DNA of 55,458 nt from Saccoglossus kowalevskii (GCF_000003605.2 NW_003135361.1:96396-151853); one strand, 5' to 3'. Positions 35,066 through 47,610 are shown, counted from the stretch's first letter. Program-made: numbers and translations. The notes: generated from the letters alone by a model not told the origin.

Positions 35066-38000
35066 AACGAGTGTATGTTTCGTCACGTTGGACGGCTCAT
35101 TTATATATGGGTATGACCTCAACACTGTTTTATCCTTTCATAAAATAGTTTATATATACTATTAACAAAGAAGGCAATACATGTAAATATTTTATTTGTA
35201 TCCATGTAATTTTATGTTTAAACTTAAGCGCGATATTGCGTTTGTAGCCTCCTTCGCCGCATTGTTTTGACCGTTCGCTCTTATATATATATATATAGAT
35301 CATTTATAAATTTCTCTATTAATTCTGTGTTTTAGAATGGCACGCCTTACTGTGATCACGCGCCGTTGTTATGTTATTATTGTTATTTAAATGTATTTAT
35401 TGTCATTTAAATATTGTATTTAATTGATAATAATAGAAATATACCATTGCAATTCTAAGCAATTCCGGTGAAATTGATGGTACAAATATCAGCTGTACGA
35501 GTTGGGAGAATTTTAATTTGACATTCCAGCTCTGACTTTACAGCTATCGATATCCGTCAATAATAATGATATCAACATTCAAATCAACACAGCAGTAGGA
35601 GCGACCGCCGCGATACACATCGTTCGCTTGTGTTGCCCTAATCGTACATGGACATGCGCCAACACCGACGTCATTGCTAGCCGCCCTTTTTCTGTAGGCG
35701 TTGTCGCATTGAGACTACATGATAATCACTCAGAAAGAGGTTGCGCACTGATGTGCAAGTAACACACCGTAGTCCATCAATATCCGTCACTTAAGTGTAC
35801 AACCCGACTTTTGAAGGTAAGTGACCAGATATGGAATTGCAGTGTAACCCTGCGCACCCGTTTCACAGATATACATAACGTACACGGTTTATTCTCTTTC
35901 AAAAATCACTAAGCGTCGACGGTGTAATGTAGATATGTTGGTCTACTGGTATGCCACAACGAATCGCATCGCACTGCGTGTCCATGGAAGAGGGATGATG
36001 GTGATATTAGGATTTCACAACTATAACATTAGAGATAGGTTCGAAATAATCATTTATCATTGGAGAACATTTTCCCCAGTACTCTGCAAAGTATATTCCT
36101 CTCCTGCCTCTAATGAATGCCCATCCACGTCGACACACACATTTCACTTATTGTAATGTCTTGTAGTTGCCAGGCGTTTTAATTTTTGTCTGAAAACAAA
36201 ACAGCAGTTACGTAAATAAGAATTCATCTATCGTATATAGATAATAACTATTCAACCGCTCATCTCGTTACGTGCTGAAAATTTGATTGACTGTCTGACT
36301 TATTAATTATTAAAATCGACAAGTAAAAATAAATATTTGTATTTATAAGCGTATTCCATTCGTTATACTGGTTTCAACGTTTTTATTACTATAATAGTCG
36401 TCTTTAAAAACTGGGTGGCGATTATGAAATAAATTTATGATATTTGAAATAATCTTGCAAATTTGGTTGTCTCCAGCATTACCTTTGTAAAATTGTATTT
36501 CTGGATTTCCAGCTTTACTATTTTCAACAGATCTATATAACTTTGTTCTTTGAAAATTACCCATCATTTGGCTCAACCAGCATCCGTGTTTTCTAAACAG
36601 TCGAGATGATTGAACGTGCTGTTCATTCTTAGCAACACATGTGGTTATCATTGTTTTTTTAGTGGCTCAAGTGTTTCTCTTCAAGATTAATACAATACTG
36701 TATGTATTGCATGTACACTCGTTGCTGACGCAGTAAACAAAGTAACCCATTTTTTTTTATTGAAACAGATCTACAAAACTGATATGGTTATTTAAGTTAT
36801 GCGAGTGCATTGATGTAAATATATTTAAAAGTGTAACTTATCATATACATGTATTTTTGTATTAGTGATAGTGATACAGTTCAATGGCAATACTCCCAAT
36901 TATGCAAGGCACTAATTGAATTAGTGACCCTGAAAGCCTGCTACGCAATTCTCACGAAGTATATTCTCGAACGTTAATTAAAGTAATAACCTTTGTATGC
37001 TAAAAGCCTGTCTCATTAAAAAGTAATACCTCGTAGCGTATAACTTGCAGGCCGTTGTTAGCATCACAAACGCAATGTCGAGACTGATAAGCAATATCCT
37101 ATATACCAATAACACACATTGCATGATTAATGTTCCTACTCATTGTCAATAAGACACTTAAATGTACATGAACTTCCTTGTGCTTATTTCCTTGAAATTA
37201 TACTTTCTGTTATCGAACGGTTCTCTGATTGGACATTGAAATGTACCGGTTGATGAAGTATCGATTAAGGCGAATCTTAACAGCACTGTTATTTTTTAAG
37301 GTTTCTGAAAATGATCGATAATGAATGCCGCGCTCTCAGTGAGTTTTGATCGGGTAAATGAGCACATTTTGGATTTTAACAAAGGTTGACATTTGAAAAA
37401 TAAACATTTTTTTTTATTTGCACAATGTGCATTCAATGAGGTATTCAGCCTCGGTACTTACTGGAAGAGGATCCACAAAAGACGCAATAAATGCCTCATG
37501 TTACAACAAAATGTAATGTCGGTAGTATAAACTGCGCTATATTTCAACATTTTGTCGGAGTGATATTTTTATGTTTATATCACAGCTCATCCACTGACAG
37601 AACTACGATAACTTATGGCGTTATAGGAAACGCGAGTGACAACGTTACGAAGCACGTGAAAATTTCAATAATTCATTTATTGGCATACATGGCCATACGC
37701 CTTTGACAACAACATCTACCCACGCAATAAACGAGGTATACGAACAGTAATTTCCTGTTATCGCGCAATACTGAGCAACAGATCGGCTATTATTCGCTTC
37801 GTATACAACATACTCATTTGCACGTTCTTTACTTGGTAAAGAACAGATAACAATTATGATTTGTGGGGTTGCCTTCATCGAGTGATGAACGATGTTATGA
37901 GCTTTATCCACAATGACGCTCTCATTGCGAAGAAATTGTGAGTTTATTACATTTATTAAAACATTATGTAAATATGACTGATGTTATACCCAGTTACACC

Positions 38001-38624
38001 CCAATTTTCCAACATGACACTACTTCGGGAACAGTCTTTGTGGACTACGCGTGCGAAATGTAACATTTCTGAAAACAATATTCCAACTCTGTTACAGACG
38101 GCACAGATGATGACGAATAGCGCGATTTAAGTAAGCTTTTATCAAAAGATGTGTTAATGACAAACAGTAAATACAATAAAGTGATCTATGTGGTACATCA
38201 ATCAAGCCGCATTATTGCTACAATGGGAACAGAGTAACATACTAAAGTATGCGAGTTGCAGAAATCATCCCATCTGTCCTTTGAATTTTCTAAGCGATCG
38301 ATTCGGTGTACCTATACCTCTTCGGAAGGAATAATACGTCGTTTCCCTCCTGGCGAGTGAAGCGCAAGTCAATCAACTCTATCCGCATGGAGCAAATTCA
38401 GGTGCGGAAATGACACAACTGTTGTTTGTTGTGGGCAGAATCTTTAATTGTTTATCTATTTTTAATATTGATTAAGGCTGTCGTATTAATGGTCTGAAAC
38501 AGTATGGCTGGCAAGAAATGAATCCAGCTTGAACTTAGATTACGTGTAATCGTGAAGGAATTTGAATTTCCGTTAAATAATTGCAATCATTTCAGTAAAA
38601 AAAATAATTAATTCATCAGCCACA
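35066..38624. other. non-coding stretch with one candidate ORF
   Basis: AT dinucleotide run at 35281-35297. The G+C-richer patch at 35594-35710, containing GCGACCGCCGCGATACAC, is unexplained and might be a decayed inverted-repeat element. A candidate ORF at 36343-36651 is listed separately. A minus-strand frame at 37645-37911 is discussed under rejected items. Confidence 0.45.
36343..36651 (-). CDS. hypothetical ORF, 102 codons
   Basis: An uninterrupted frame from ATG at 36651 to TAA at 36343. The product starts MITTCVAKNEQHVQ and is hydrophilic with mixed charges (VENSKAGNPEIQFYKGN in the middle), more protein-like than most random frames here. It has no signal peptide, membrane segment or domain I recognise, and third-position G+C is low. 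A poly-A signal is not evident just downstream. It may be an exon, an old gene fragment or chance; frames of this length are expected a few times in a window of this composition. Confidence 0.2.
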   Translation of the reverse strand: MITTCVAKNEQHVQSSRLFRKHGCWLSQMMGNFQRTKLYRSVENSKAGNPEIQFYKGNAGDNQICKIISNIINLFHNRHPVFKDDYYSNKNVETSITNGIRL

Positions 38625-38730
38625 GCCGCTGGGGCGCTTCGTCTTCGCAACCCCATAATTCGTTTACAAAGCGCGTAACATGTAATGACTGTTTACATGC
38701 AATTTGAACGCGCGCTGTGCAACGATTATG
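38625..38730 (+). mobile_element. degraded copy of the TTAA inverted-repeat element
   Basis: AACATGTAATGACTGTTTACA followed by ATTTGAACGCGCGCTGTGCA aligns with the right half of the 11.0 and 20.35 kb copies. GGCGCTTCGTCTTCGC at the left resembles the eroded left repeat. No flanking TTAA is preserved, so boundaries are approximate. Confidence 0.5.
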
Positions 38731-40818
38731 ACATGGCAAATTGAAAGTATATCTGGAGAATTGTATGAGGTCATTAAACTGCACAGCGGTAATAATGACC
38801 GGTGACGAAGTCAGCCTACACGTGTTATATGTACTATCCTATCAAAACGTTCTCTGAAAAATGGAATCTAATAACGAACAAAATATGAAATAGACACGAC
38901 TGTTTTTTAAAATTACCCTGAAAATGTAGGATTTCACCAAAAATCTATTTTATAATAAAAATAGTCGTGACTTTATAATGCCGGTGTTCGTAGCTGACAC
39001 ATCTAGCTCGGGTAACAGAGAACGAGCGTTAATCATGTGAACGGATTGTTATGTATGTGTCTAAACCAGTTTCATCAAATGAAATGATACATTTAGTACT
39101 AGTTAGTTCTTTATACAATATTCAAATTAAAATAAGTCAATCGTTAAGTCGTAACACAAACCCCAAATTTACAAGCAGTGTGGAATTACTCGTATTACAG
39201 CCACACCACCGCAAACAATATAATCGTATAATTAGCCGAAAGCGACAAGGGGATGTTAATTTCTTGATGTCAAGGTTTATGTTTGTTTCCCATGGGACAC
39301 ATAACGTGGGCGCATTTTGTTGCCAAACACGTATGTATGCAAGAACTTAAATTATTAACATTGTTCCAATTTGTGGCTATTTATTGCCTATTTTTTTGGA
39401 TCCTTATCACGAATTAAAAGACAATCTATATTAACCGAAAGCAATCATCGGAGTTACGCACATCTATTACATGAAAACACAATGAAACAATCAATGTATT
39501 GAATCATTGAATTTGACAGATTAATTAATTACGGGGAAATGTTTAGAAGTTGTTACTTAGTAACGGGATAAACAGTTACACGTTACAATCAATTAGTCGT
39601 GATGCTTTGTTTCCTTAATAGTAAACAATGACCCCGTCTCCACGATATGAAATAAATATTTCTACCGAAGATGAAGCATTATAAATGTTCGTATATATAA
39701 TGCGACATTTGGTTGTAATATATCATCATTATTTCAATGTGACGTTTAAAATATGATTAAGTCGGACGGATATCGCAACATTTTGGCGCAACTTTTTATC
39801 TATAGCTGTTTATGTTTCTTCATTACATTTTGACTAAATGATGCTGGTGATGATGCGAGTTACGTTTTTTTCAAATTTGATATTGCCGTTTTAATGTATA
39901 ATGAGATATTAATGGAGTGAAATAAACGATGTGTTAATGTGGCAATCATAAGGCATATTAGATTTATTATCCGAATCCATATATAACGGGCTTCAAATTT
40001 CTAACATTAAAGGCAATTAGATTTGATTTTAATTATTCATAATTCACATAGATTGTCTACAAAAACTTGTCACCGATGTGTTAACAGTTGGTAACTGTAC
40101 AAACAAATGAATAAATAATTTGTTTATAATATCGAACATGTGCTGTTTTTTTTTTATTTTTATTTTAGAGAACATCGCATTGTAATAGCAAACAATTCAG
40201 AGGAAAACGAGCACATGTTTTCAATTGTCCGATACAGGTCAGAATTCTCATAGATACAATTATTTGCCATATTTCAGAAAATACACTGAAGACGAAAAAA
40301 CAATTGTATTCTCTTCCCTTCAGATCTGTACTGTGGAACAAAACACAATGTTATCAATAATGATTAGACTACAAAATATTAAAAAAAGACGATTATTGTA
40401 CAAAATACAAATGCAGAGCGATTCAATGTTTACGCATACGTCAACTTGTATCACCCTGACCTGAAATAGTAACACCTGGGACCATCTTTTGATGCGAAAT
40501 GCGTTAATAAAAAATGAAGTTTGAATTCAACGTTTGGTTGACAGCTGCGAGTGATTCATTAAGTCTATTGATTCAGAGGTTTTTAATCAGTTTAAAACGC
40601 AGTTGAAATTGGCACACTCAGGCTCACATGGGATGTCTTTTCGTGTGATTCAGATTCCAAAGAAGCTCTCGCCTAGCAAAAGTACCTACATGAATATCCG
40701 TTGATATGCTGCCACCTCGTGAAATTAGATGTATCCATGGAAACATATTTTTTTTTCAAAAAAAACATGTTTACGACAAATTAATTTCATTCACTAATGT
40801 ATTACGTCCACGCCCATG

Positions 40819-40839
40819 CCCCCCCCCCGCCCACACACA
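40819..40839 (+). repeat. poly-C tract with CCCACACACAG
   Basis: Ten C followed by GCCCACACACAG; similar to the tract at 10802-10819. Confidence 0.85.
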
Positions 40840-41278
40840 GGTATTTGCACATATTTGTATTCTCACTCATTCAGATTAGATCGTTTATTTAAACAGTCTA
40901 ATTTACTCTACTAGTATTAAGTAAGAAATATAATCAATATTAGGCGAATACTACCACGTGACATGTTGGCTCTTACAATAAACAGTTTACCTCCTCCTGC
41001 TCTTTGAGCAATATTTCGCAAGTGACACTCGAATTACGAGAGAAAAAAAAACGTTTTTACTGACAATGGCTGTGTTATACTTTATTATTACAATTACAAT
41101 GTTGTACAATCATATGGGGAATAGAGACGAAATGACATACTCATCACGTTTGGAGCGAAAAGTCTGCATACTACATACGTAATCAGGGAGTTTCTAATTC
41201 ATATACTCCACCAGTATATATCAAAACGTGAAATAATGAAATACTTCGGCTCTTTCGACGCAGCAACCGAAATTCACA

Positions 41279-41323
41279 CCTCTTTATCTTATTGTAAACG
41301 GCGTTTACCTGCTAAGATGAGGA
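41279..41323. other. small imperfect palindrome
   Basis: The centre GTAAACGGCGTTTAC pairs with itself. Outer arms CCTCTTTATCTT and AAGATGAGG also pair. It could form a cruciform or RNA hairpin; no known site is recognised. Confidence 0.45.
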
Positions 41324-42750
41324 TAAACAAGAACCGGACTTACCGCATAGCCAGCCCAACCCGAGGAGCGATTAATTTGTTTCTATAGACAGTTTACACG
41401 TCGACAGGCGTGTCCTGTACTTGCGTTGTCGTGTTTGATTTGCTCAACTATACTAATATATACCATAATCAAGCCAAAAACAAACTGCCCATAGTGTGAA
41501 ATAACGTTACTTTTTCAACAAGAGCCAAATACTATCATACGTACAAGATATAAAACACTGACACTTGATCTACTGTAGAATTTACAAGCCCTTTGTAAAG
41601 ATAGTTTTATATGTGGATGTTGGGTGATTTGTTATGAAAATTGTTTTCGTTGCGCCAGGCTCATATGTTATCAATCTTAATCAAATTAGTATTTGATTTC
41701 CCCGATAAACATGAGCGCCCGCTAGTGACAGATCACACCAATCGGGGCCATCTTGTACAATTCATGTTACAGACATGATGCTCGTACATGTAGATACCGA
41801 AGAAATTCCTGGATACGTTCTCTGTGGCCATAAGCAGTACATACAAAAAGGCTTAGAAGTACGCATTCTGGGAAAATTTTAGAAATATTTCAGAATGTTT
41901 ATTGAAAATACGAGTAAACAAATATACATTGGTTATTACGTTTGTTAAACATGCATGCAATAAGATACTAAGTAAATGTAATGTAGGTCTCGGTATTTCA
42001 AATAAGATTTGCAAGAGAAGATATTAGATTACTCCAGGGTATCAACAACAGCGCGTAAACTGCACATTTTTCGCATAGATCGACATTTATCCGTGCATGT
42101 CGTAATTGGAGCCCCCTAACTTAATAACAAATACGTGTCAGTTCAACCCGTTTTATAAATAATGGTAATATATTCGTTCCATAGAAAACTACTTTTTAAG
42201 ATATAAGACGACAATTAGTTGATTTATATTAAGTTTTGATTAATTATAAAGTAGAACTAAGTGAGTATTTTATCGTGTCTATCTTATAATAATAACTTCA
42301 TTATGTTATTGTAGAGTTGTTTTATGGTTGACCTTTTATTTTATTTATCTCTATAAAGGTTAAAACCGCATCGATATAGTACAGTAGCAAGGACCACAAT
42401 CTCTGTTCGTAATTAGTTATGCAAATTTTATCTAACGTGGCATGTGAATTTTGCGGCATTACTTCGCAATAAACACCTTTATATTAAACATTGTATTCCG
42501 TCACTTTTTATTCTATACGATAAAATGGTGTACATTAATTTGCACATTGATATCGTCATTGGTCGTTCAGAATACATGAATACATTATACAAATTGAGAC
42601 TAGTAAAATATATGTTATAACTAGCTGTCATAAAAGGTAATTAACCTATATCAGCTTATTATAATTATTAATTATTTAGATATGTAATAAATCAGACTTG
42701 TTAGAGAAAGTTCGACAAAGTAATCACAATATATATAATATAAATTAATA

Positions 42751-43208
42751 CTACATTAGCAATATAGCGTGAACAAAGTCAAGATGTTTAAATGATAAAG
42801 GCCGACTGCGAGGACTATTCTGAGACATAAAGAACGACCCGAGATACGTCGAAACCATAGTCAATTGAAAATAAACTCGCTCACGACGTCCAGGTCGCAT
42901 TCTCTCTGAAAAATGTACTACGTGACCATTGTTCCAGAAGGGTTGGGGCATAGCGTATGTATGAGAAAATGTGTTCGGTTTCAGCGAAACCCTGCGAATC
43001 GGACTGTGCGTGGGTAAACGTCACGCAGTGCTTATCGGGGAACAATTACTTTACACTCATTACAACCACCGTTGTTGACTATGATGAGAAGTCGTTTCGC
43101 TCCGGTAGTGAACCCGAAAAGATTCTAAGTAGGAGGATTTTATCTGACTTAAAACCCGCCACTCAAACCACCTGTCATAGATCTGAAGGCTTTCAGTCAG
43201 TCCTGTAA
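42751..43208. other. G+C-richer patch with divergent open frames
   Basis: This segment is visibly richer in G+C than its flanks. On the minus strand a 66-codon frame starts at ATG 42951 (MPQPFWNNGHVVHF) and has a GTGAGC donor-like site after CCTGGACGTC. On the plus strand an 83-codon frame runs 42957-43208, with a TTTCAG acceptor-like site at 42979-42984 and a product containing KPCESDCAWVNVTQC, which faintly recalls cysteine/tryptophan spacing of thrombospondin type 1 repeats. The two starts are only a few bases apart, so both cannot be independent first exons. Either may be a real exon; neither is assigned. Confidence 0.25.
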
Positions 43209-43271
43209 ATTATTTTGCACAACATTTGTGATTTGAAATGAGACCACAAAAATACCAATATAGGAAATAGC

Positions 43272-43366
43272 CCCACAACCAACGAACGGTCAAGGCGTTC
43301 CGGAGACCATGTCTTTCAGATCTACCTTACGGTTCTGTCAGCCCGAGTTCGAACCCAACCTTTGCG
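43272..43366 (+). repeat. tRNA-Leu-like pseudogene or SINE head
   Basis: The series AACGGTCAAGGCGTT (43284-43298), TCTTTCAGATCTA (about 43312-43324) and GAGTTCGAACCC (43345-43356) follows the order of a type II tRNA-Leu: D-arm GGTCAAGGCG, anticodon region like TTCAGATC, and B box GTTCGAACCC. The stretch between D-arm and anticodon region is longer than normal, the T stem is mispaired, and no acceptor stem closes, so it is not a working tRNA. A tRNA-derived SINE fragment or decayed tRNA gene is most likely. Confidence 0.5.
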
Positions 43367-43379
43367 ATTTCTTCTTAGG

Positions 43380-46300
43380 ACAGTATAACTTGGAAACACG
43401 TAATAATTTATGAGAACTAAAAGCATAGAAAATATCCTGGGATATTCATGAGTGCGAAAAGATTTGACTTTTGACATATTTAGTCACTCAATGTATATTT
43501 CTGATTGGTCGAGAAGCACTAGGTGTGTTTCAAGTAAATTTGTGTCGGTTTAACTGTGTGTTTTTTTAAAATTAATAATCAGTTTTGTGTGCTTACGTGA
43601 GTACCTTTTTGACATTAACAAGAAAACATATTAAGCTCACAACATAACATGTGCGTGTATGAGTTAAAAAACGTTGCCTGATACGTGGAGCCAGAAAGTA
43701 AATGGAAAGTGAATTGATTAATCAACTGGCTTTGAAATCGTGAAAGTCTAACCTCACGTTTAATTTGCTAGATTACGCACGCTCGTACTGTCAGCGATTA
43801 TAATCACGAAATGCCATGTGAAAAACGTCACGGTAAACATGCCCAGATAACAAACAATAATTACTATATTCAAACGTTGACGTGTTTCTTTCATTCACAA
43901 TATTAAAGACCAACTTTATAGGAAATTGAAACATCTGTAACGACTAATGGACAAATAATCTGACCCATAGATAACCTCGTAACCAGCAACACGGATTACG
44001 ACGTAATCGGTCTTCTCGCCTAAAATTGTGAACAAGAATTTCCGTTTTGCAGGATCTACTGTATAAAAGATCTATCATAAGCCACGCTGCTGTAAAATTA
44101 ACCGACGAGGTGCGAAAATCAACTATGTAGACGTCACGTTCCTCAAATCGCGAAATCCTTCCTTAGCTGATTTTTCGATGTATTTATCTTTTGGAGCAAC
44201 GAGTCTAACATCCTTGATTAATTTCTTGTCTTGCCGTAAATCGTGGGAATCCTCTGTGTGACATTTCGTGATTGATTCCACAGTCGTGAGTATTTTAATT
44301 GGAAACTCAATAATATTTAACTTCCAAAGGGTCAAATATCATCTCATCATCAAGTAAATTGTAAGAACATGAAATAATGTATTAACTTGATTGGTGCATT
44401 GTGTACATTGAACCGTGTACATTCCCTGTCTGACAGACGTATTCATTTATATTTTGTAACGCGACGCCACGATATTGCACTACACTTGAATATAACCATC
44501 TAAGTGGCTTTCAAGTACCAACGGTGTACGGTTTAAGTATGTCGATATATTGCATTGAACAGCACGAATTAGAGCACAATAAACGTACGCAGGATAACCT
44601 ATATGAAAACGTACTTTGATCTCTATTTAATATCAGTGAATACCATTGCCCGCTTCTATACTGAAAACATAACTCATTATTGTGAATAAGTGTATACAAC
44701 AGATTTAAGTTTCTTACTTCAGCATTTCCCCGACTACACACTATATATATGTTGCCATGGTTACATTCCACATCGCGAAGGACAACGATAACGCCCAGTC
44801 ATAACAAACTGTTACATTGCGTGGACAGTTTTTATCCCATTGTTCAATCCGAGTTGCGCTTTATCTACAACAAATGCACGATTGTCTTTTAAAGGACATG
44901 ACGTTTTACAAATGGAACTATTGAGTATGAATGGTTAACAAACTCGGAATGTGTGTTGTACTACAGTTTTCATATGAATGCCGTACTACCATGGATGTAT
45001 AATGTATTTCTGGTCAGTGACTCACAGAGTTATTAAACGAGTAAACCAATTGTGTTATGCAAGGTTCACACTACAGTCAGAATGTGTATCAGTATGCGAG
45101 GCCGCATAGACACAGATGAAACCTATATAATTTAATGAATTAATGAATTTATTTATTTATTTTTTTATTTACTTAAAATATTTATTTTGAGTGTGCTCTG
45201 TGGAGATATTGAACGTGGAAGGCAATGTAAATGGTGCATGACTCCGTTATATGATTATCGGTTATAGCAACATTTTAACATTTGACAGAGATAGACGTAA
45301 ATAAATAAATTGACTTCTATCTAATTGACTATGGTTTTACGTACTTGGTTAAACCGTTAAACCTTAAACCAATATAATGCACTTGATGGCCACGTTGTAC
45401 CTGAATACTGGTTTTGCGAATGAAACTGTAGACTATATTTTTGAAGAAAAAAGTACCATATAGCAACAATTTGTCTTCTTATGACAAAACACCTTTATAT
45501 ATAAGCTTCCACTTTCTTTGCTAAAACTGGGACCCAATTGAGTTTCAACGAATCAGACAATGAGCCTTTGCTGAAATCTGTAAGAACCCCTTCTAAAACA
45601 ATCGTGAAAATGTATTCTTAACGTGTTGAATATCTGGCAATTTAGAATCATTAAACATATTTATATCTCCATGGTAAATCAAACATCTTACTTGACAACT
45701 TGACGGTGGAGGGTATTTACAACAGATTGTTGTGTGAACTAGTCCAGCTTGGCAAAACACAGAGTCATCTAAGTTGCAAAATGGAACAACGACGTTCATA
45801 TTGGCAGGGATGCAGTAGAATAAACAAATTTACCCATTTTTGAGATATGAAAAACTATTATTATACTCAAAACTTATACTTGATATATAATTAGCACCAA
45901 TCAGCTCATATAAAGTTCAACAGTTGTCAGTATTGTAAAGAACACTGAAGGTAAATGGTAATCATACATATAAGATACTGCGATTACTACCATTCTTAAT
46001 GGTCTGTGGCTCGATAGTACTTTCACGAAAACGCATTTCAATCCAATGTAATGTTTGCGTTATAATAAAAAGATAATATCTCGGTCCCGACGTTCAATTT
46101 ACAATCTGATTTACGATAATGATAGTATTTTTGATTATTATCAAACTAATACTTTATACCAACATCTATGAAATGCTGGACGTGCAAGTACGTTAGATTA
46201 AAGACATACATCATTAAATATATGATATAGCTCACATTGGAATAGTAATCAATTTCACTGAAATATGGCGTTGCCTATCATGTAAGGTTATTAATATGAT

Positions 46301-47070
46301 TATAAATCGTTCTTATATATATTTGTTGGGTTATTCAGAAAAAAGACAGAACTAAGTACTTAGAGTGAATCACTTGGAAAGGCGCACACATGAGGTGCGA
46401 TATATGCGCTTCCGGAGTATGAATCACGTCCCTACCTAGTATATCAATACCGTCACAGATTTGTGTGTTTAAACTACACTGTATCCTAGTACGTAGATCG
46501 TAATGTCACATTTTCGCAAAATTAAATTGTCACCATTGGCGCTGATATTCTTCCACCATTAGGTTTCTGCCTGCTTCGTACTGTGGAATTCATTCATTCT
46601 GGTGATTCAACTAAGCTAAACTTACCTGTGGGAATCCGTTATCTCTACTTTATTAATTCATATGATCTCTTGAAAACATATATGGTATTTTGTAATCAGG
46701 CTAAACACTGGTTTAGGCAGTGTATAGTTGTTACAGTTATACACTGTCAGATGGAACGGGATGAAATGTATGAGTTTTTTATAGTAACAACAATAACAAC
46801 AATATAAATTGCAAGGATAGAAGAGAATTCATGAGATAATTTTTTCAATTGAACAATTACGCAGGCCTGTAAATTCATTTACATCTGTAAACAATAGCAC
46901 AGACACAACATGTCACTAAAATGGCAAAATTGACAAAACAAAAGTTGAAAAATACTCTCATTCTTGGTCAGTGGAGGGGAAAGACATAAAATTATTTATG
47001 TATCATTTAGAAGCTTAAAATTTTATTTGATCGTATGTGACCATAGTGAAAAAAACTTTGTGTTTACTCT
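43380..47070. other. non-coding stretch
   Basis: No firm gene. The minus-strand frame at 44123-44335 gives a hydrophilic product ending in SAKEGFRDLRNVTST, but there is no supporting splice or domain evidence. A TTTA-rich run lies at 45148-45175. Confidence 0.45.
45148..45175 (+). repeat. (TTTA)n-like microsatellite
   Basis: Imperfect run of ATTT units with one extended T stretch. Confidence 0.8.
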
Positions 47071-47238
47071 ATGTTTCCGTCTGAGCTCTTTGGCCTAACA
47101 TTGCGCAACACAGGCCAACCGGAGCTTGAACTGCAGCAATCGAACGGTAATGACAGTAACTCCCCAATACTGCCGAGGAACAAACATTCCAAACACCACA
47201 ACCATTTCGCCATTTTGTCCAGTTCAAAGACTCCCCGA
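47071..47238 (+). CDS. candidate coding exon, unknown product
   Basis: An open frame from ATG at 47071 reads MFPSELFGLTLRNTG, then a Gln/Asn/Ser-rich segment, then LPRNKHSKHHNHF and ends SSSKTPR at 47238, directly before GTGAGC, a good donor sequence. Base and codon use look more coding-like than the surrounding A+T-rich DNA. Two starts are possible: the ATG as a first coding exon, or a GAG acceptor at 47083-47085 after a pyrimidine-rich stretch. The latter gives a phase-0 exon of exactly 153 nt (51 codons), the form of a skippable cassette exon. The overlapping minus-strand frame is Cys/Trp-rich and less plausible. The polar, His-rich composition suggests a disordered segment. I cannot name the protein. 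Confidence 0.35.
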
Positions 47239-47481
47239 GTGAGCGTAATTCATTGCACATGAAAAAAAAAATTACTCGTAAAACTGAATTCACACTCATA
47301 AAATTAAAAATGTAAACCTGAAATAAATATTGCGAATAAAATGTAGAATGTTGCATATAAATTACGTGTTTTAAACATATATCTGAATTATTAAATACAA
47401 TATAGTTTTTCCCAATATTGCAACGTGTTGTTTACCAAACGCCGCGTTCCCTAATTCATGTGTCATTAACATTATTATTTC

Positions 47482-47609
47482 ATGGGAGAACCGAGACCGT
47501 TCGTTTTTTCATACTGTATAATAAGTACACGCACATTAACTTACACGTTCCACTCTGCATCAGATACAGTCGTCATAAGACAACCCCCGTCCGACCGTCA
47601 TAAACTCAG
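47482..47609 (+). CDS. candidate first coding exon, unknown product
   Basis: An ATG at 47482 (TTCATGG, with favourable G at +4 but weak -3) opens a frame of 42 codons plus two bases that ends exactly at CAG|GTGAGA, one of the strongest possible donor sequences (GT at 47610-47611). The product starts MGEPRPFVFSYC and ends VIRQPPSDRHKL. The frame is too short to be noticed by length alone; the case rests on the coincidence of ATG, open frame and donor. It lies 243 bases after the candidate exon ending at 47238, on the same strand, but I could not derive a consistent joined transcript. It may be chance. Confidence 0.25.
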
Positions 47610-47610
47610 G

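Larger units (their letters stand above)
38731..42750. other. long non-coding stretch
   Basis: No supported gene. It holds a run of ten T at 40146-40155 followed by TATTTTAG, a run of ten C at 40819-40828, and a 45-bp imperfect palindrome at 41279-41323. The open frames at 39051-39350 and 40225-40464 lack recognisable content. Confidence 0.5.

Noticed and set aside
34956-35165. 69-codon frame containing DTDGRTDACTHGG
   Set aside because: The Asp/Gly/Arg/Thr pattern is the translation of the ACGG-type repeat tail.
37645-37911. Minus-strand frame with NYCSYTSFIAW, faintly like the end of VWA-type domains (SxTSFIAV)
   Set aside because: The resemblance covers about ten residues only, the rest does not match, and the implied exon would be about 51 nt.
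47069-47356. Minus-strand 95-codon frame over the 47.1-kb exon candidate
   Set aside because: Cys/Trp-rich, shadow-like product; the plus-strand reading has better composition and a donor site.
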